Source: Sternotherus odoratus (Eukaryota; Chordata; Testudines; Kinosternidae). From it: a stretch of DNA of 64,000 bases. This document shows positions 11,817-25,061 of this stretch, in pieces. Under the pieces are notes generated by a model. That model did no database searches. It was not told where the DNA came from and worked only from the letters and a program-made list of their open reading frames with translations. Position 1 is the first letter of the stretch; every line of letters starts with the position of its first letter. Where the stretch lies: contig JAVMKO010000001.1 of the NCBI GenBank assembly GCA_032164245.1, positions 61,486,892 to 61,550,891 of the forward strand. Reading direction: 5' to 3'. Position numbers and translations under genes: made by a program.

Positions 11817-12548
11817 AACCTATGGCATGAGTGCCAAAGGCAGCATGTGAGCTGATTTTCAGTTTCAAGAATAACCGTCGTGTTAGTCTGTATCCGTAAA
11901 GAAAGTGAGGAATACTTGTAGCACCTTAGAGACTAACCAGTTTTTTTTTTTTTACCATAAGCTTTCATGGGCTATAGCTCATTTCATCGGATGCATAGAA
12001 TGGAACAGAAGTAAGACGCATTCATACGCACAGAAAGAAGAAGAAAAAAGTTGTACGTTAGCATACCAATTCTAAGAGGCTGTTAAATCTAGATGGGCCA
12101 TTATCAGCAGGAGAAAAAAAAAACCTTTTGAAATGGATTTCTGTGTCTGCACGGGATAGCAAGTGTTGAAGGTAAATTAACTAGGGAAATGCAATCAATT
12201 AGTCTAATGAGAGAACCATTCACAAGTCCTATTTAGCCCCTGGTTAATTGTATCCAATTTGAAAATTAATTCCAGTTTCTCGTTGGAGTCTGTTTTGGAA
12301 GTTTTCAGTGGCACTCATGCTGCCTGGGTGATGGCCACTGGTCTGGGGGCTCTGGATTTTAAATGAAGCTTCTTAAACATATTAAAATGTTATTTACTTT
12401 ACATACAACAATAGTTTAGTTCTATATTACAGACTTATAGAAAGAGACCTTCAAAAATGTTAAAATGTATTATTGTCACATGGAACCTTAAATTAGAGTG
12501 AATAAATGAAGACTTGGCACACCACTTCTGAAAGGTTACTGACCCCTG
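11817..12548. mobile_element. hAT MITE interrupted by a Cry SINE
   Basis: Same family as the copy at 10376-10670 but inverted. It is flanked by a perfect 8-bp target duplication AGCTATAC (11809-11816 and 12549-12556). A Cry-type SINE (11864-12301) sits inside and has duplicated 8 bp of MITE sequence, TTTTCAGT. The insertion order is therefore clear: MITE first, SINE later. Confidence 0.85.
11864..12301 (+). mobile_element. Cry-type tRNA-derived SINE (turtle)
   Basis: The head (CGTCGTGTTAGTCTGTATCC), the middle (GCACCTTAGAGACTAACC, then AAGCTTTCATGGGCTATAGC and TTCATCGGATGCATAGAA) and the tail (CTCGTTGGAGTCTG) are the signatures of the tortoise Pol III/Cry SINE of cryptodiran turtles. It is flanked by TTTTCAGT at 11856-11863 and 12302-12309. 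This is the strongest single indicator of the host lineage. Confidence 0.85.
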
Positions 12549-12556
12549 AGCTATAC

Positions 12557-15500
12557 ACAAATTCACTGACTTGTTAGGGGGAATTATGAAATGTATTCCA
12601 TTCTTGTCGAATAAGAATACTGAAAGGACAGACACCTATTGGTTTAATCTGAAGTGTCATAGCACAGATTTTCTATAATAAAGAGGCAAGAGAAAAAGGT
12701 TACAGCAGAGAGCAAAGCTACAGATTTGAAGGGAACTTTCAACCACTGTCCTTTCACTTTACATTCTAATCAGAAGGAAATATCCGTTTGTATAGTTCAT
12801 TAAAAGTATACAAATATGAATGCTTGTTTTCATTTTGTTTATATTGAACCTATTTTCTCCCACTGGAATTTTTGTCAATTCATACTTGCAAGTAAACTTG
12901 AAATACACAATGGAGAGAATAAATCACCCGGAAAAAAAAAAAAGTGAAAGAGTGCCCAGAATAGCTATACCTAAAGCTAGTCAAGGAATACCTCTATTCC
13001 AGAGACTGCACTCAGAAGTTAAAAAAAAATAAAAATGGTCAAGCCAAAAGAAGCTGATGGGATTGATAATGACTTCTGCTACTTTTCACCACTGTCCATC
13101 CCATGTCAGCAGTATTAAGTGGCACATAAGAGTTCCTTGTCTCTGGTCAACTACAAATATCAACACCACAAAAATCACTATCGTAATCTTTGATGAAAGC
13201 CTCACCAGAGAAGATTAAAGATTTCCCTCATCTCTTACAGTGATCATTCCACAACTGGAATATAGCCCATCAGCAGTGTAGTAGGCAAAAGGTTGCACTA
13301 TCCTATTTTGTCTACATGAAGAGTACTCCTGTTTCCAGTGCCACCAATCCTGCAGTTTTGGGAGATCTACATTTTAAGATATATGAAAGACACCAAAAAG
13401 AGAGGAATACCTAGAAAAACACAGGAGAGGGGGAAGTGGTGGTGATAAGGATAAAGACAGAAAGGAGAGGGGGCTACATTATTTTTAAAATAAGTTACAA
13501 ACAAGGCAATGAGCTGTAGGAACTGTAGCTATTTTCCCACCGGGAACAAATTCGTTCTGTTTACACTGGCAAACTTTATAGCTGCAATGCATTACCAGTG
13601 CAACTCTACCAGCAGTAAGTGTGGTAGAAGCAGTACTGTAGCCTGGACTCCATAATGGTAAAATAAATAAATGCTGGACACCATTCTATCCAAACTATAG
13701 CTTCTACTGTTGCTACCGCTTGTCATGATTTAGTATTAAAAGTTTTTGGTATATAGGCAAAACACTTGAGAGCAGAGGAACCTTATGTTATTTCCAACCT
13801 GAGTTCTCAAAGCTTTGAGAACTCATTTTCCCTCCAACTGAAATGTTCGGTCATCCCTGCTTTAATATCTCCTCCCCTCACAATACCAACATTTAGACAA
13901 CCATTCATGTCACCAAAACATTTACTATGTTAATTGTGTTAAACCAAAGCTTGAACTTTAAACCTTAAAACCACAGTTGCATATTCAATCTTTGAGTTAT
14001 CAAGTTTTAAAAAGCTAATTTCTTTTCTGGGACTTTGTTATCTTATCTTCTGAGCATGCACAAGTTTTTTAAAAAAAACTGATTTGATAATGAGGTTATT
14101 TAGCTCTTGCTTGCAGCTTCAATGAGTCAAAACTATGCATCAACAACATTTTTCCATTTTATTAAAAGATACAATTGAAAAGTTACATAAAGTTCACCAT
14201 ACAGATTTGATCCAGGAGCATACTGCTTTAATTGGATGGGTTTGTTTGCTCAAAACTAGTTCACCCTAACGTTAGACAAAAATGTAATTACTGTAATTTG
14301 GCAATAAACATTATCTGAAAGCTGAATTTATAGTCAAAGGGGCAAATATAAAAAGTGTTCACAATTTTGTAAGAAAAATATGTTGAAATACATACTTTTA
14401 CATTAGGAATGTTATTTCTGTTAAGCATAATTCATATCAACCTTGTGTTACCTACTGATATTAATTCTGCTGCAAGAAAGTTTTCCCTATAACATTATAT
14501 ACCGCTCTCTAAAAGAGAACTTCCACTAAATATGCTCCCAACAATCTCATGTAAATCCACTAACCTCGTCTCATTGTTCAAATTAAACAGACATCAATTT
14601 GTGGGCAGAAAGGAGGAAATCAGATTTAAGATTTTTTACCTACTGTAAATGAAAAGATCAAAGGAAAGAAGCTTCTGCTTTTTTCCAGCTTGCCTACTTT
14701 GAATACTGAACAATTTGTATATGAATTGTTTGTCTGTTTTGTGGACTTCGAATACAATTGAGAAAAATATATTTTTGAAAGTTAGGACAATAAAAGTTCG
14801 AGGACAACTCAAGAAGCAGAAGTCACTGAAGAAACTAACACCAAAGATTGTGAAACATGATAAAAATCAAGATAGCTGGCAATACTGAATCATTAAAAAA
14901 AAAAAGTTATTCTTTAAGTCTCCCCTTCCGGAGTCTCATGATTATATAAGAAACACTTAAAAAAATGGAATTTAAGAAAGATTATAGACTTTATGCTTGA
15001 AGAAGAGTTTGAAAACATGAATCCTAAAGGCACACGTGCACACGGAAAATAAAAACACCACCAAAATTATTTTTTCAAGATCTCATTTTGTGGAGTCTGA
15101 CTCAGTTTGTGGATGTTTGGGGCTGGTAATATGATTAGATTTCACATTTGTGTTCCTTTACAAGTCACACGTAGCCAGTTGTGTAGCAAAGAAGCATTCA
15201 CAATCACCCCATGAGCTCTGCCCTCAAAGAAGAAAGGAGGTCAGGAGCACAAGACTGGAAATGCACACTTCTACTCCACTTACTTCAAAATCAAACATTG
15301 CATGTCTTTATGGCAAAGAGGACAGAACGCCTGGCTAGGAGTGACCTACTGGCTTGATTTAAGTGTGGGTATCAATTCTGATTTATCTTTTACAAAGCTC
15401 TCCTTTCAAATTGTTGTGTTGAACTTCATAAATGGTCTCACATTTGTATTTTAAAGTTTGTCTTCCTGCTGTTAGACAAACATTTTGATGTAAACCTGGA

Positions 15501-15618
15501 AGAGTATGTTTGTCTCCGAATGTACTGCCCCCACAGATCCTACTATGCAACATTTGTTCTGTGACAGAATGACAGCATCCATTTAAAAAGCAGGTAGCTC
15601 TTGGAGAGAGTTTGCATG
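12557..15618. other. Non-coding intron sequence, about 3 kb
   Basis: Long AT-rich stretch without a recognisable gene, exon or transposon. Short A or T homopolymers occur (for example 14064-14078 and 14894-14906). The open frames are short and unlike known proteins. Confidence 0.45.
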
Positions 15619-16055
15619 CCAGGGTTGCAACTTTCTACTCACACAAAACCAAATAAACACCCCTCCTCTCAGGCCCCACCACTTCTCCAAGGTCCCACCC
15701 CCCGCTCACTCCATCCCCTCTCTCAGTTACTCGCTCTCCCCACCCTCACTCACTTTCACTGGGCTGGCTCAAGGGGTTGGGGTGCAGGAGGGGGTGCAGT
15801 TTCCAGAGTGGGGCCAGAAATGAGTTCGGGGTGCAGGAGGGGGCTCTGGACTGAGGCAGTGGGTTGGGATGCGGGAGGGGGTGAGGGCTCTGACTGGGGG
15901 TAAGGGCTCTGGGGTGGGGCCAAGGATGAGTTTTGGATGCAGGAGGGGGCTCAGCCAATGGGTTGAGAGTATGGGAGAGGGGCTCTAGGATGAGGCAGGG
16001 GCTTGGGAAAGGATACGAGCTCTGGGCTGGGGTTGTGGGTTCCAGGGTAGATCCC
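15619..16055. mobile_element. hAT-type element, left part, GC/G-rich core
   Basis: Starts near CCAGGGTTGCAACTTTCTAC, the usual end of a turtle hAT family. It continues into a C-rich and then a G-rich core with repeated GGGGTGCAGGAGGGGG and GGGCTCTG motifs. The right terminal repeat is not seen, so the copy is truncated or decayed. The core resembles part of the element at 43163-43764, which has different ends. Confidence 0.55.
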
Positions 16056-17890
16056 TGAAGATTGAACCATGCTGACCTCCTCATGGTCATTGAAGGGGCT
16101 ATCATAAATGCTGTAGTGTCAGACATGTCTAGCACTACCTATAGTAACATGCAGTCAGTACCTCACCATGATAGACTTGTTGCTACTCTTGAAGGGGCTA
16201 TTCAAAGTTTCTGCCATGCACTTCATCAGGTTCCAGAATACTTTGAAATGCATCAGCTGAAGCACACGTGGGTGAATTCACTGCCTCATCTAGGAAGGAG
16301 GGAGAGACTGCAGCAGTTCTTCCCCGGCAGCTGAAGTTCTTCCTCACTCATCTCCTTCTGCCTCTCAAGTATCAACGGCTTGTCTGAAGCAGCTTAATTT
16401 GTCTCTTTGGAAAGCATGGCCTAGCCCTGGAGACAGTTAATTAAAACCAGCTTCCTGGAGTATGGCTGTCCACCCCAGAGTGTCCAGGAAGACCACTCTT
16501 GGTAAGGCTAGAAATACTGAAGTAGAGGACACTGAGGGATACCAACTAGGATAATCCTTACAAACCACTAGCCTCTTTCTACTTCCCTTCCCTGGCTCCC
16601 AGTGTGAAAACCAGGGAGAGAAAGGTAGCATAGCAGAGACTCATCTGTTCAGTAAAAGAAGCAGGAGGAAAAGGAGGAAAATTCCTCTGAAAGAGGCCAG
16701 TGTGTCAGTTTTACCCTGTCTTGGAATAGGAGAGTTCAGTATCTCTTTAACCTGGCATACTGACAGCTCAAACTAAAATTACCCTCAATATCTTAAGGGG
16801 AGGCGACTAGTACACAGATAATTCCTACATGCTCTGAAAGACCTAGATGCCAACATAGTGCTGAGGAAGTAGGTACCATAGTGGAAGGTACTGGGGCTAT
16901 GGTCACCTAACCACTCAGTGCTGAGGATCTGAATACCGAGGCACTCAGTGCCGGGGTCAATGCCAAAAGGTCTCTACTAGAGGCAGTGCAGTCAGCCAGT
17001 TAAGAGGGTACCACATATGTTGACATGAAATTTGGTACCAAAAGGGCCTTCTCAGACTGTTGGCCTTTGGTCAAATGAACGCAAAAGAGGTCATATCTGA
17101 TGATCCTTTTATCTCAGTCTGTCTGTGCGGGGGACAGCAACCTGTGCCTTGGCTCATCTTTAGAACAGTGTTCCTTTCTGCCCATCAAACATCACCACTG
17201 ATGCAATGGCAGACAAACAGGGTCTCTGAGTGGATGGGGCCTGGGCGCTCGTGGTGGAATCATGGCTCATCAGGTCAGAGATACAGACTGCCTCAATGGT
17301 TGATGTTTGCTTGTAACCTCTCTCTCTCTGTCCAAGGGAACATGTATTGGAACCTCTCTAAGAAGAACAGCATCAGACACGAGTGTGCTTGGAGAAAGAA
17401 CAGATGGGACATCACACCAGGATTTGGTTTCCAAGACAGAACAATCACTGTTAGCATCTGTTATTAGTAGGCACTGAAGCATCACACAGGTGTTAAATCC
17501 TGGTGGCTTGACTTCTACCATAAAGGGCAGGGGGGGAGAAAAGGGGTTAGCTACAGTAACACTGATTGAAAGGGGTTTTTTTGTTTTTGTTTTTAAATGT
17601 TTTGCCCATGGGTATAACAAAAACTACACTACTTAAATATTATTTGTAAGCCTAAGGATTATTACACAATACAGAGAAAGCAGACACTGTAGGGGTTCTG
17701 TCTCACGTAACAAGTAATTGAGGGACAGTTGGGCCTGCTCTGCCCTTTATGTCCTGGGGCAGTAGGGCAAAGACTTGGTCCAAAAGAATACTGCTAGGTA
17801 CAGGAATCCATGCTCTCAGCATGGGGCACATCCGCACCAAGAGTGAAATCCGTGTGGACGTTCACTTTAAGACCACAGTTAACTTACATG
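16056..17890. other. Non-coding intron sequence
   Basis: No gene recognised. Composition is more balanced than the surrounding intron, and around 16.85-17.0 kb there are loose repeats of a CAGTGCTGAGG-like motif. The longest frame (17060-17467, plus) has no recognisable domain. Confidence 0.4.
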
Positions 17891-18654
17891 TGTTGTCAGT
17901 AGCTACCCGGTTGTGGTGCTCTGCTCTTGTTCAATGAGGATATCAGTCGGCTGCGTGCATGTTCCCTCTGTGTGCCGTCTCAGCTCTGCAGATCGCTGAC
18001 ACAGCAGACCCCGAGAGAACCCCCAAAGACCACAGACTCTAGTAAGGTACAAAGGTACCAGGGCCAGGTTTATTGTCAAATGAAACACAGTCTCTAGCTT
18101 CGCCGGATTAGGGACTAGCAGACCTGTTGATCTCTATGTGCTCCCCAGACAATAGACACAGCTCAGTTAGTGACAGGACACACCACTACCCCCTAGGCTG
18201 GACAACGATATGTCCCGCAGCTCCTACTTTTATACAGTACAAGACCGATTACTCATGTCTCCTGTCACATTGAGGTACAGCCCCTTGGCTTATTAGGGTG
18301 CTGCCTCCCCTTTTGATCATGCTGGTTCAAACGCACAGATGTGTCCATCATGCTGTCCTCTTCACCCTGTATCTGAGGTGCACCTGGCTGTTCCTTGTTA
18401 TCTCTGTGTAGTGGCTTCGGGATGTCCAGGTGCCATATTGGCACAACTTACTTATATCATTAGCGTGTACTTTCTTAGAAGCCCTTTGCTTGCCAAGTTC
18501 TGCAATTAGGGCCTGCCTCTGGCTCACAGCCCAGCTTTTTGCTTGGCAATGCCTTTGTTTACTTTGGTTCAGGCTTTAGGCCTCAGACTAGGCCTCAGGC
18601 CTCATGCTAGGCCTCTGCTACAAAAGTTCATGTTCAGGGCCGCATCTTACTACA
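17891..18654 (-). mobile_element. Solo ERV LTR, 764 bp
   Basis: Related along its length to the LTRs of the provirus at 44708-50774 and in the same orientation, but clearly diverged. On the minus strand it starts TGTAGTAAG, has a TATAAAAG box (18227-18234), an AATAAA poly(A) signal (18069-18074) and ends ACAACA. The flanks ACATG and TTATG agree at three of five bases, a worn target duplication. No internal retroviral sequence is attached. It lies in the sense direction of PAWR within its intron, so its promoter and poly(A) signal point the same way as the gene. Confidence 0.8.
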
Positions 18655-20039
18655 TTATGGACTATGCTTGGGGCATTTACTCACTAAATCTGTCTAATGA
18701 AAACTGAGAATTAATCTCTCTCTCTTGTTCCACACAACAGAACATACTGGAATACTGTGGTAGCAGGAATTTTACCGTTAGTGTATTTATTTCTGTACCC
18801 CATTTAGAACTTTCACTTTCTGTAAGTATTAAATACCAAAGATAGAGTATGCTCTAAATTGATTAGACAAATTAGTATTTATTGACTACTTTCTCTGGGA
18901 ATGAACCAAGAGAAGGCAGATTTCAGAAAGATAGATTCTTGTAGCCATTACACAGAGGTAAACTACCACTTCTGTGAATACCCCTACAAAACAGATTCAG
19001 CCCCAGGATTGTCTCTCCTTTAGCTCCTACTCACCAATAGTTTCTCTACTATTTTTGCAACTAGATCAGGAGATTGTCATGTCTAGAACATAGTAGCCAT
19101 AAGTACACGATATACAGATCAGAGTTCTTTGCACCCTTTTAAATCATTCATCACCCTGTCAATAACAAAAGAACACCTCTGAGTTTAGATGACTTCATTT
19201 CCTAGTGCAAAAACAAATGCTGTCAGTGAGCAGATTAAATCAAAACCAACTGTCTAGCTTGCTGTCCCCCATCAGCATATATCACACATGCACGCATCTA
19301 TCATCTGAATAGTAAAATTTTGATTCAGTATACCTTTTAATATACAATTCATTATAATGGGGAGAAATGTAGTACATAATATAGCTACTGTTTTTTGCAG
19401 CTTTAGTGAACATTTACAAAGTACGAAGTGGAAATAAAACATCTGCTAGCATAGCTGAGAAACCATACCAGCTTACACCATATGACCTATACTTTGTAGA
19501 TTTACGGCTAACACTGCCAGCAAGCAGACAAGTGTCTCAAAATTCCTGAGAGGGAGCTCTACTGTAAAACTAAAAAAAGTCTCTCAGGTCCAAGATTAAT
19601 GTATCTACCATTAACAAAAAGGCATACTAGTAGTAGTTTTCCAAGTCCCCCTTAAACTCCACATTCCTATAGACACTTATGCAAAAAGTGGCCCAACTGA
19701 AATCAGTGTAATTACACACGAACATGCTTAATTTTACTCAGAGAAGTGTTTAATATGGATTCCTAAAACCTAATTTCTTGTTGCTTACAAGGAATGAGAA
19801 ATGACCATTAAAATAATAACCTATTAAAATCATAAAGATGGGGACGTACAATAGGACAAACAAGTAACCCTTACCCTACCTATTCCACTACTTATTTGTT
19901 GAATTCACTTGTTGCATTACATTTAAAATAAAAGTGTAAGTTCCTGGAGCAGCGATCATTATTATTATTCCTGTCATATGTCTAGAAAACTATCATGCAC
20001 TTTGGAAGGAGACCAAAGCCCTGAGGTAAGTGGGGAAAT
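18655..20039. other. Non-coding intron sequence
   Basis: AT-rich; no gene or clear repeat seen before the CR1 element. Confidence 0.45.
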
Positions 20040-20174
20040 GGATTCCGTGATCTAGCACAACCAGGAGGGCACAAGAAGGGAGGACTCCTGTCTCATACTG
20101 AGAAAGTGAGACAATCAGTGAGTTATCTTAAGTGCCTATAGACAAATGCAAGAAGCCTGGGAAACAAGCAGAGA

Positions 20175-20861
20175 GAACTGGAAGTTCTGGCACAGTCAAA
20201 GAACGATGATGTGATTGGAATAACAGAAACTTGGTGGGATAACTCTCATGACTGGAGCACTGTCATGGATGGATATAAACTGTTCAGGAAGGACAGGCAG
20301 GGCAGAAAGAGTCGGGGGAGTTGTATTGTATGTAAGAGAACAGTACGACTGCTCAGAGCTCCGGTATGAAACTGCAGAAAAACCTGAGTGTCTCTGGATT
20401 AAGTTTAGAAGTGTGAGCAACAAGGCTGACGTCATGGTGGGAGTCTGCTATAGACCACCAGACCAGGAGGATGAGATGGATGAGGCTTTCTTCCAACAGC
20501 TAAGAGAAGTTACTAGATCACAAGCCGTGGTTCTCATGGGAGATTTCAATCATCCTGATATCTGCTGGGAGAGCAATACAGCAGTGCACAGACAATCCAG
20601 GAAACCGTAGGGGACAATTTCTTAGTGCAAGTGCTGGAGGAACCAACTAGGGGCAGAGCTTTTCTTGACCTGCTGCTCACAAACCGTGAAGAATTAGTAG
20701 GGGACACAAAAGTGGATGGGAACCTGGGAGGCAGTGACCATGAGATGGTCGAGTTCAGGATCCTGACACAGGGAAAAAAGGAGAGCAGCAGAATACGGAC
20801 TCTGGACTTCAGAAAAGCAGACTTTGACTCCCTCAGGGAACTCATGGGCAGAATCCCCTGA
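20175..20861 (+). pseudogene. CR1 ORF2 apurinic/apyrimidinic-type endonuclease (broken)
   Basis: The N-terminal part of CR1 ORF2, which nicks target DNA for target-primed reverse transcription. Motifs visible in order are ITETWW near 20220-20237, [27 protein letters not shown] and SDHEMVEF, the last holding the catalytic Asp-His pair. The frame changes near 20300 and a stop at about 20608 separates the last two blocks. This is family knowledge from LINE endonucleases combined with the residues seen here. Confidence 0.85.
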
Positions 20862-20997
20862 GTGATGAACATGAAGGGGAAAGGAGTCCAGGAGCGCTGG
20901 CTGTATTTTAAAGAATCCTTATTGAGGTTGCAGGAACAAACCATCCCAATGTGTAGAAAGAATAGTAAATATGGCAGGCGACCAGCTTGGTTGAACA

Positions 20998-22712
20998 GTG
21001 AAATCCTTGCTGATCTTAAATGCAAAAAAAGAAGCTTACAAGAAGTGGAAGATTGGGCAACTGACCAGGGAGGAATATAAAAATATTGCTCAGGCATGCA
21101 GGAGTGAAATCAGGAAAGCTAAATCACACTTGGAGTTGCAGCTAGCAAAGGATGTTAAGGGTAACAAGAAGGGTTTCTTTAGGTACGTTAGCAACAAGAA
21201 AAAAGTCAAGGAAAGTGTAGGCCCCATACTGAATGAGGGAGGCAATCTAGTGACAGAGGATGTGGAAAAAGCAAATGTACTCAATGCTTTTTTTGCCTCT
21301 GTCTTCACGAACAAGGTCAGCTCCCAGACTACTGCACCGGGCAGCACAGCATGGGGAGGAGGTGACCAGCCGTCTGTAGAAAAAGAAGTGGTTCAGGACT
21401 ATTTAGAAAAGCTGGACGAGCACAAGTCCATGGGGTCGGATGCGCTGCATCAGATGGTGCAAAAGGAGTTGGCTGATGTAATTGCAGAGCCATTGGCCAT
21501 TATCTTTGAAAACTCATGGCGATCGGGGGAGGTCCCGGATGACTGAAAAAAGGCTAATGTAGTGCCCAACTTTAAAAAAGGGAAGAAGGAGGATCCAGGG
21601 AACTACAGGCCAGTGAGCCTCACCTCAGTGCCTGAAAAAATCATGGAGCAGGTCCTCAAGGAATCAAACCTGAAGCACTTAGAGGAGAGGAAAGTGATCA
21701 GGAACAGTCAGCATGGATTCACCAAGGGCAAATCGTGCCTGATTAACCCAATTGCCTTCTACGATGAGATAACTGGCTCTGTGGAGGAGAGGAAAGCAGT
21801 GGATGTGTTGTTCCTTGACTTTAGCAAAGCTTTTGATACAGTCTCCCACAATATTCTTGCCAGCAAGTTAAAGTAGTATGGGCTGGATGAATGGACCATA
21901 AAGTGGATAGAAAGCTGGCTGGATCATCGGGTAGTGATCAATGGCTCCATGTCTAGTTGGCAGCCAGTATCAAGCGGAGTGCCCCAAGGGTCCTGGGGCT
22001 GGTTTTACTCAATATCTTTATCAATGATCTGGAGGATGGTGTGGACTGCACCCTCAGCAAGTTTGCAGATGACACTAAAACTGGGAGGAGTGGTAGATAC
22101 ACTGGAGGGTAGGGATAGGATACAGAGGGACCTAGACAAATTAGAGGACTGGGCCAAAAGAAATTGGATGAGGTTCAACAAGGAGAAGTGCAGAGTCCTG
22201 CACTTAGGACGGAAGAATCCCATGCACTGATACAGACTAGGGACCGAATGGCTAGGCAGCAGTTCTGCAGAAAAGGACCTAGGGATTACAGTGGATGAGA
22301 AGCTGGATATGAGTCAACAGTGTGCCCTTGTTGCCAAGAAGGCTAATGGCATTTTGGGCTGTATAAGATGGGCATTGCCAGCAGATCGAGGGATGTGATT
22401 GTTCCCCTCTATTCGACATTGATGAGGCCTCATCTGGAGTACTGTGTCCAATTTTGGGGCCCACACTACAAGAAGGATGTGGAAAAACTGGAAAGAGTCC
22501 AGAGAAGGGCAACAAAAATGATTAGGGGCCTGGAGCGCATGACTTATGAGGAGAGGCGGAGAGAACTGGGATTGTTTAGTCTACAAAAGAGAAGACTGAG
22601 GGGAGATTTGATAGCTGCTTTCAACTACCTGAAAGGAGGTTCTAAAGAGGATGGATCTAGACTGTTCTCAGTGGTAGCAGATGACCGAACAAGGAATAAT
22701 GGTCCCAAGTAG
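20998..22712 (+). pseudogene. CR1 ORF2 reverse transcriptase (broken)
   Basis: The fingers region includes NYRPVSLTSVPEKIMEQVL, and motif A reads FLDFSKAFDTVSHN at about 21815-21855. Then come a stop at about 21874 and frame changes through the palm, where the FADD-type motif C lies near 22060-22075 out of frame with the preceding block. The thumb/connection region reads [20 protein letters not shown] at about 22430-22490. At least four separate frames are needed to read the domain, so it is inactive. Confidence 0.85.
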
Positions 22713-22949
22713 CAGTTCGGAAAGTTTAGATTGGATACTAGGAAAAACTTTTTCACTAGGAGGGCGGTCAAACATTGGAATGGGTTACCTAGGGAGGTGG
22801 TAGAATCATCTTCCTTAGAGGTTTTTAAGGTCAGGCTTGATAAAGCCCTGGCTGGGATGATTTAGTTGGGGATTGGTCCTGCTTTGAGCAGGGGGTTGGA
22901 TTAGATGACCTCCAGAGGTCCCTTCCAACCCTAATATTCTATGATTCAT

Positions 22950-23135
22950 CATCACCTGTTGAGCCCGATGATCTAGCCAGCTTTCTATCAACCTTATAGT
23001 CCATTCATCCAGCCCGTACTTCTTGAACTTGCTAGCAAGAATACTGTGGGAGACCATATCAAAAGCTTTGCTAAAAATCAAGGAATAATACAGCCACTGC
23101 TTTCCCCTCATCCACAGGGGCACTGTCATCTCCAA
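22950..23135 (-). mobile_element. Antisense CR1 RT fragment
   Basis: Immediately after the tail of the plus-strand CR1, the minus strand encodes a short CR1 reverse transcriptase piece reading ASKFKKYGLDEWTIRLIESW, with a motif A half (FSKAFDMVSH) at its upstream end. It is opposite in orientation to its neighbour, either an independent insertion or an inverted 5' part. Confidence 0.8.
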
Positions 23136-25053
23136 CTATATGTTGAACATATGAAAGTAAGCACGCGTAGCTAATATTCAGAATACTAATTATTTTTTTA
23201 TAAAGTATTTGTACTAGAATATTTTCTTGAAGTTCAGATAATACAGAAAAGTTACTAAAAAGTAGAATTAATACAATAACTATAATCAAATTTCACGCCT
23301 CAGAGTTTCAGCTATTTGCATCCAGGGGGTCAGGAAGGAATATTTTCTCTCCCCACATTTTCTCTTGGCACAACTGGCCAAGTGTACTCTCAGGTTTTCT
23401 GCCTTCCTCTGAAGCATCAGATTGGTCAGAGCAGGAAACATAAGACAGGATGGGGTGGATCAGTGCTCTGAGGTGGTACAGAGAATCTTCTTTCTTAGAT
23501 GTCTGGCTGAAGTGTCCTGCACAGGGTAAAACTGACCACCAGATTTGGGGTAAAGAAGGAATTTTTCCTTCCAGTCAGATAGAGAGCTTGAGGAGTTTTC
23601 ACCTCTATCTGCAGCATGGGAAGTCAATCACTTACTAGGATCATTTATGCATCTGACCTAATCAATTCCCTCCCGCTGCAGTGGCCTGTTCTCCGTCTGT
23701 GGCATACAAGTTGAGGCATCCCTACTGTGCACCTGGGAGCGAGCCTCCCAGATAGTTCCGCAGACTCATGCTAGCACTCCAAAAATAGCTGTGCAGATGT
23801 TGTTTAATGTTATGGTTTGGGTTATCAAGTTCACAGCCCCCAGGCTCCAGAGCCGAATCCCCTGCCCAAGCCACAACATCTACACAGGTATTTTTAGTGA
23901 GGTGGCACAAGACACTAGCACAGGTTTGCAGACCCAGACTGCAAGGCTCATTCCCAGATACAGTGCAGAAGTCTTTTGAGAAGTGAAATACTTGGGTCTA
24001 TCATCATTAGGCTTAAGATAGGGATATCTGGATGAAATGTAACGGCTTGTAATATGTAGATCAGACAATGAACTGAGGGTTCCTTCCGGCCTTGAACTAT
24101 GAATTCTTAGTGCTACATATACTCTTATTTTAAAATGTTAGTCTTAGACTTTCAAGAAGTTGGCCTGATCTCAAAAAAGTCAGTTTCATGTAAATATTTG
24201 TCTGTCAGGATGCAATGTTCATCACTAATGAATTCTACCCACAAGCCAGAACAACTTGAAAAAAAATGCAATCAGCACCTTATGCACTCCCTCAGATCTG
24301 CAGGTTAAGTACTTTTATTTAGCTACCATCATAAATATGAAGATTATAACAAAAGTTCTTTTTAATGTCAGAGTTTCTTGATCAAAGAGTACCTAATTTA
24401 AGATACTTAAAGGTATGAAAGAACCCTTTGCTCATTGTTACTGGCTATGAAGTTATTCAGTTTTAAGACAAAACAGATCTCATGGCAAAAATGTCATTAA
24501 GTTAAGAATCAGAGAGGTAGCCATGTTAGTCTTTAAATTAGTTATTCCCAGGAATGACGACACATGGTGAAAGATTGTGCGAAGTTATTCTTAAAGAGAC
24601 AGATAGAAAGAAAAAAAAAACTGGTCACCCAAGGCAAGCAGATATTTGGGACCAAATGGGAATAAAAGCAGCTAGCTGTCTCTTTGGAGTAGAGAAGAAG
24701 CACAGTGGCCCCAACAAATCCACTCCTTTAATAGTATAAGAGGGGACGATAAGGGAGCAGATCCATCCAGCCTACTTGTTACTGAAGTAAGGGAGAAGCC
24801 TCCCCCCCAAAAAAAGGTAGAGCAGGCCCCAAGCCACTGCTCCTCTAATAGTAAGAGGAGAAGCAAAAGGCCCAGGTTCAACAGAAGAGCATTAGAGGTG
24901 AGAGCAACAATAAGAAGGCAGGACAGTAATTGGTTTAATGTGCAGGAGCAGCAATAACTGGGCACGTGGAACTGATTAGATAAAACTATTTGGGGGAATG
25001 CAGATATGGTACTTAATTTAAATAGGTGTGGTGGTACAGGTATTTTTCATTCA
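23136..25053. other. Non-coding intron sequence
   Basis: No gene seen. At 24506-24535 a 30-bp piece resembles the head of the Cry-type SINE (AATCAGAGAGGTAGCCATGT), truncated after TTAGTCTTTAAA. The rest has no recognisable element. Confidence 0.45.
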
Positions 25054-25061
25054 GGCTAGAA

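Larger units (their letters stand above)
20040..22947 (+). mobile_element. CR1 LINE, long copy of ORF2 to 3' end
   Basis: A 5'-truncated CR1 retrotransposon with most of ORF2 and the 3'UTR, ending in the typical ATTCTATGATTC tail at 22936-22947. The endonuclease and reverse transcriptase are recognisable but split into several frames by stops and indels, so the copy is dead. The left boundary is approximate, at about 20040-20075, where the translated sequence first resembles the pre-endonuclease region. ORF1 is absent. Confidence 0.9.
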
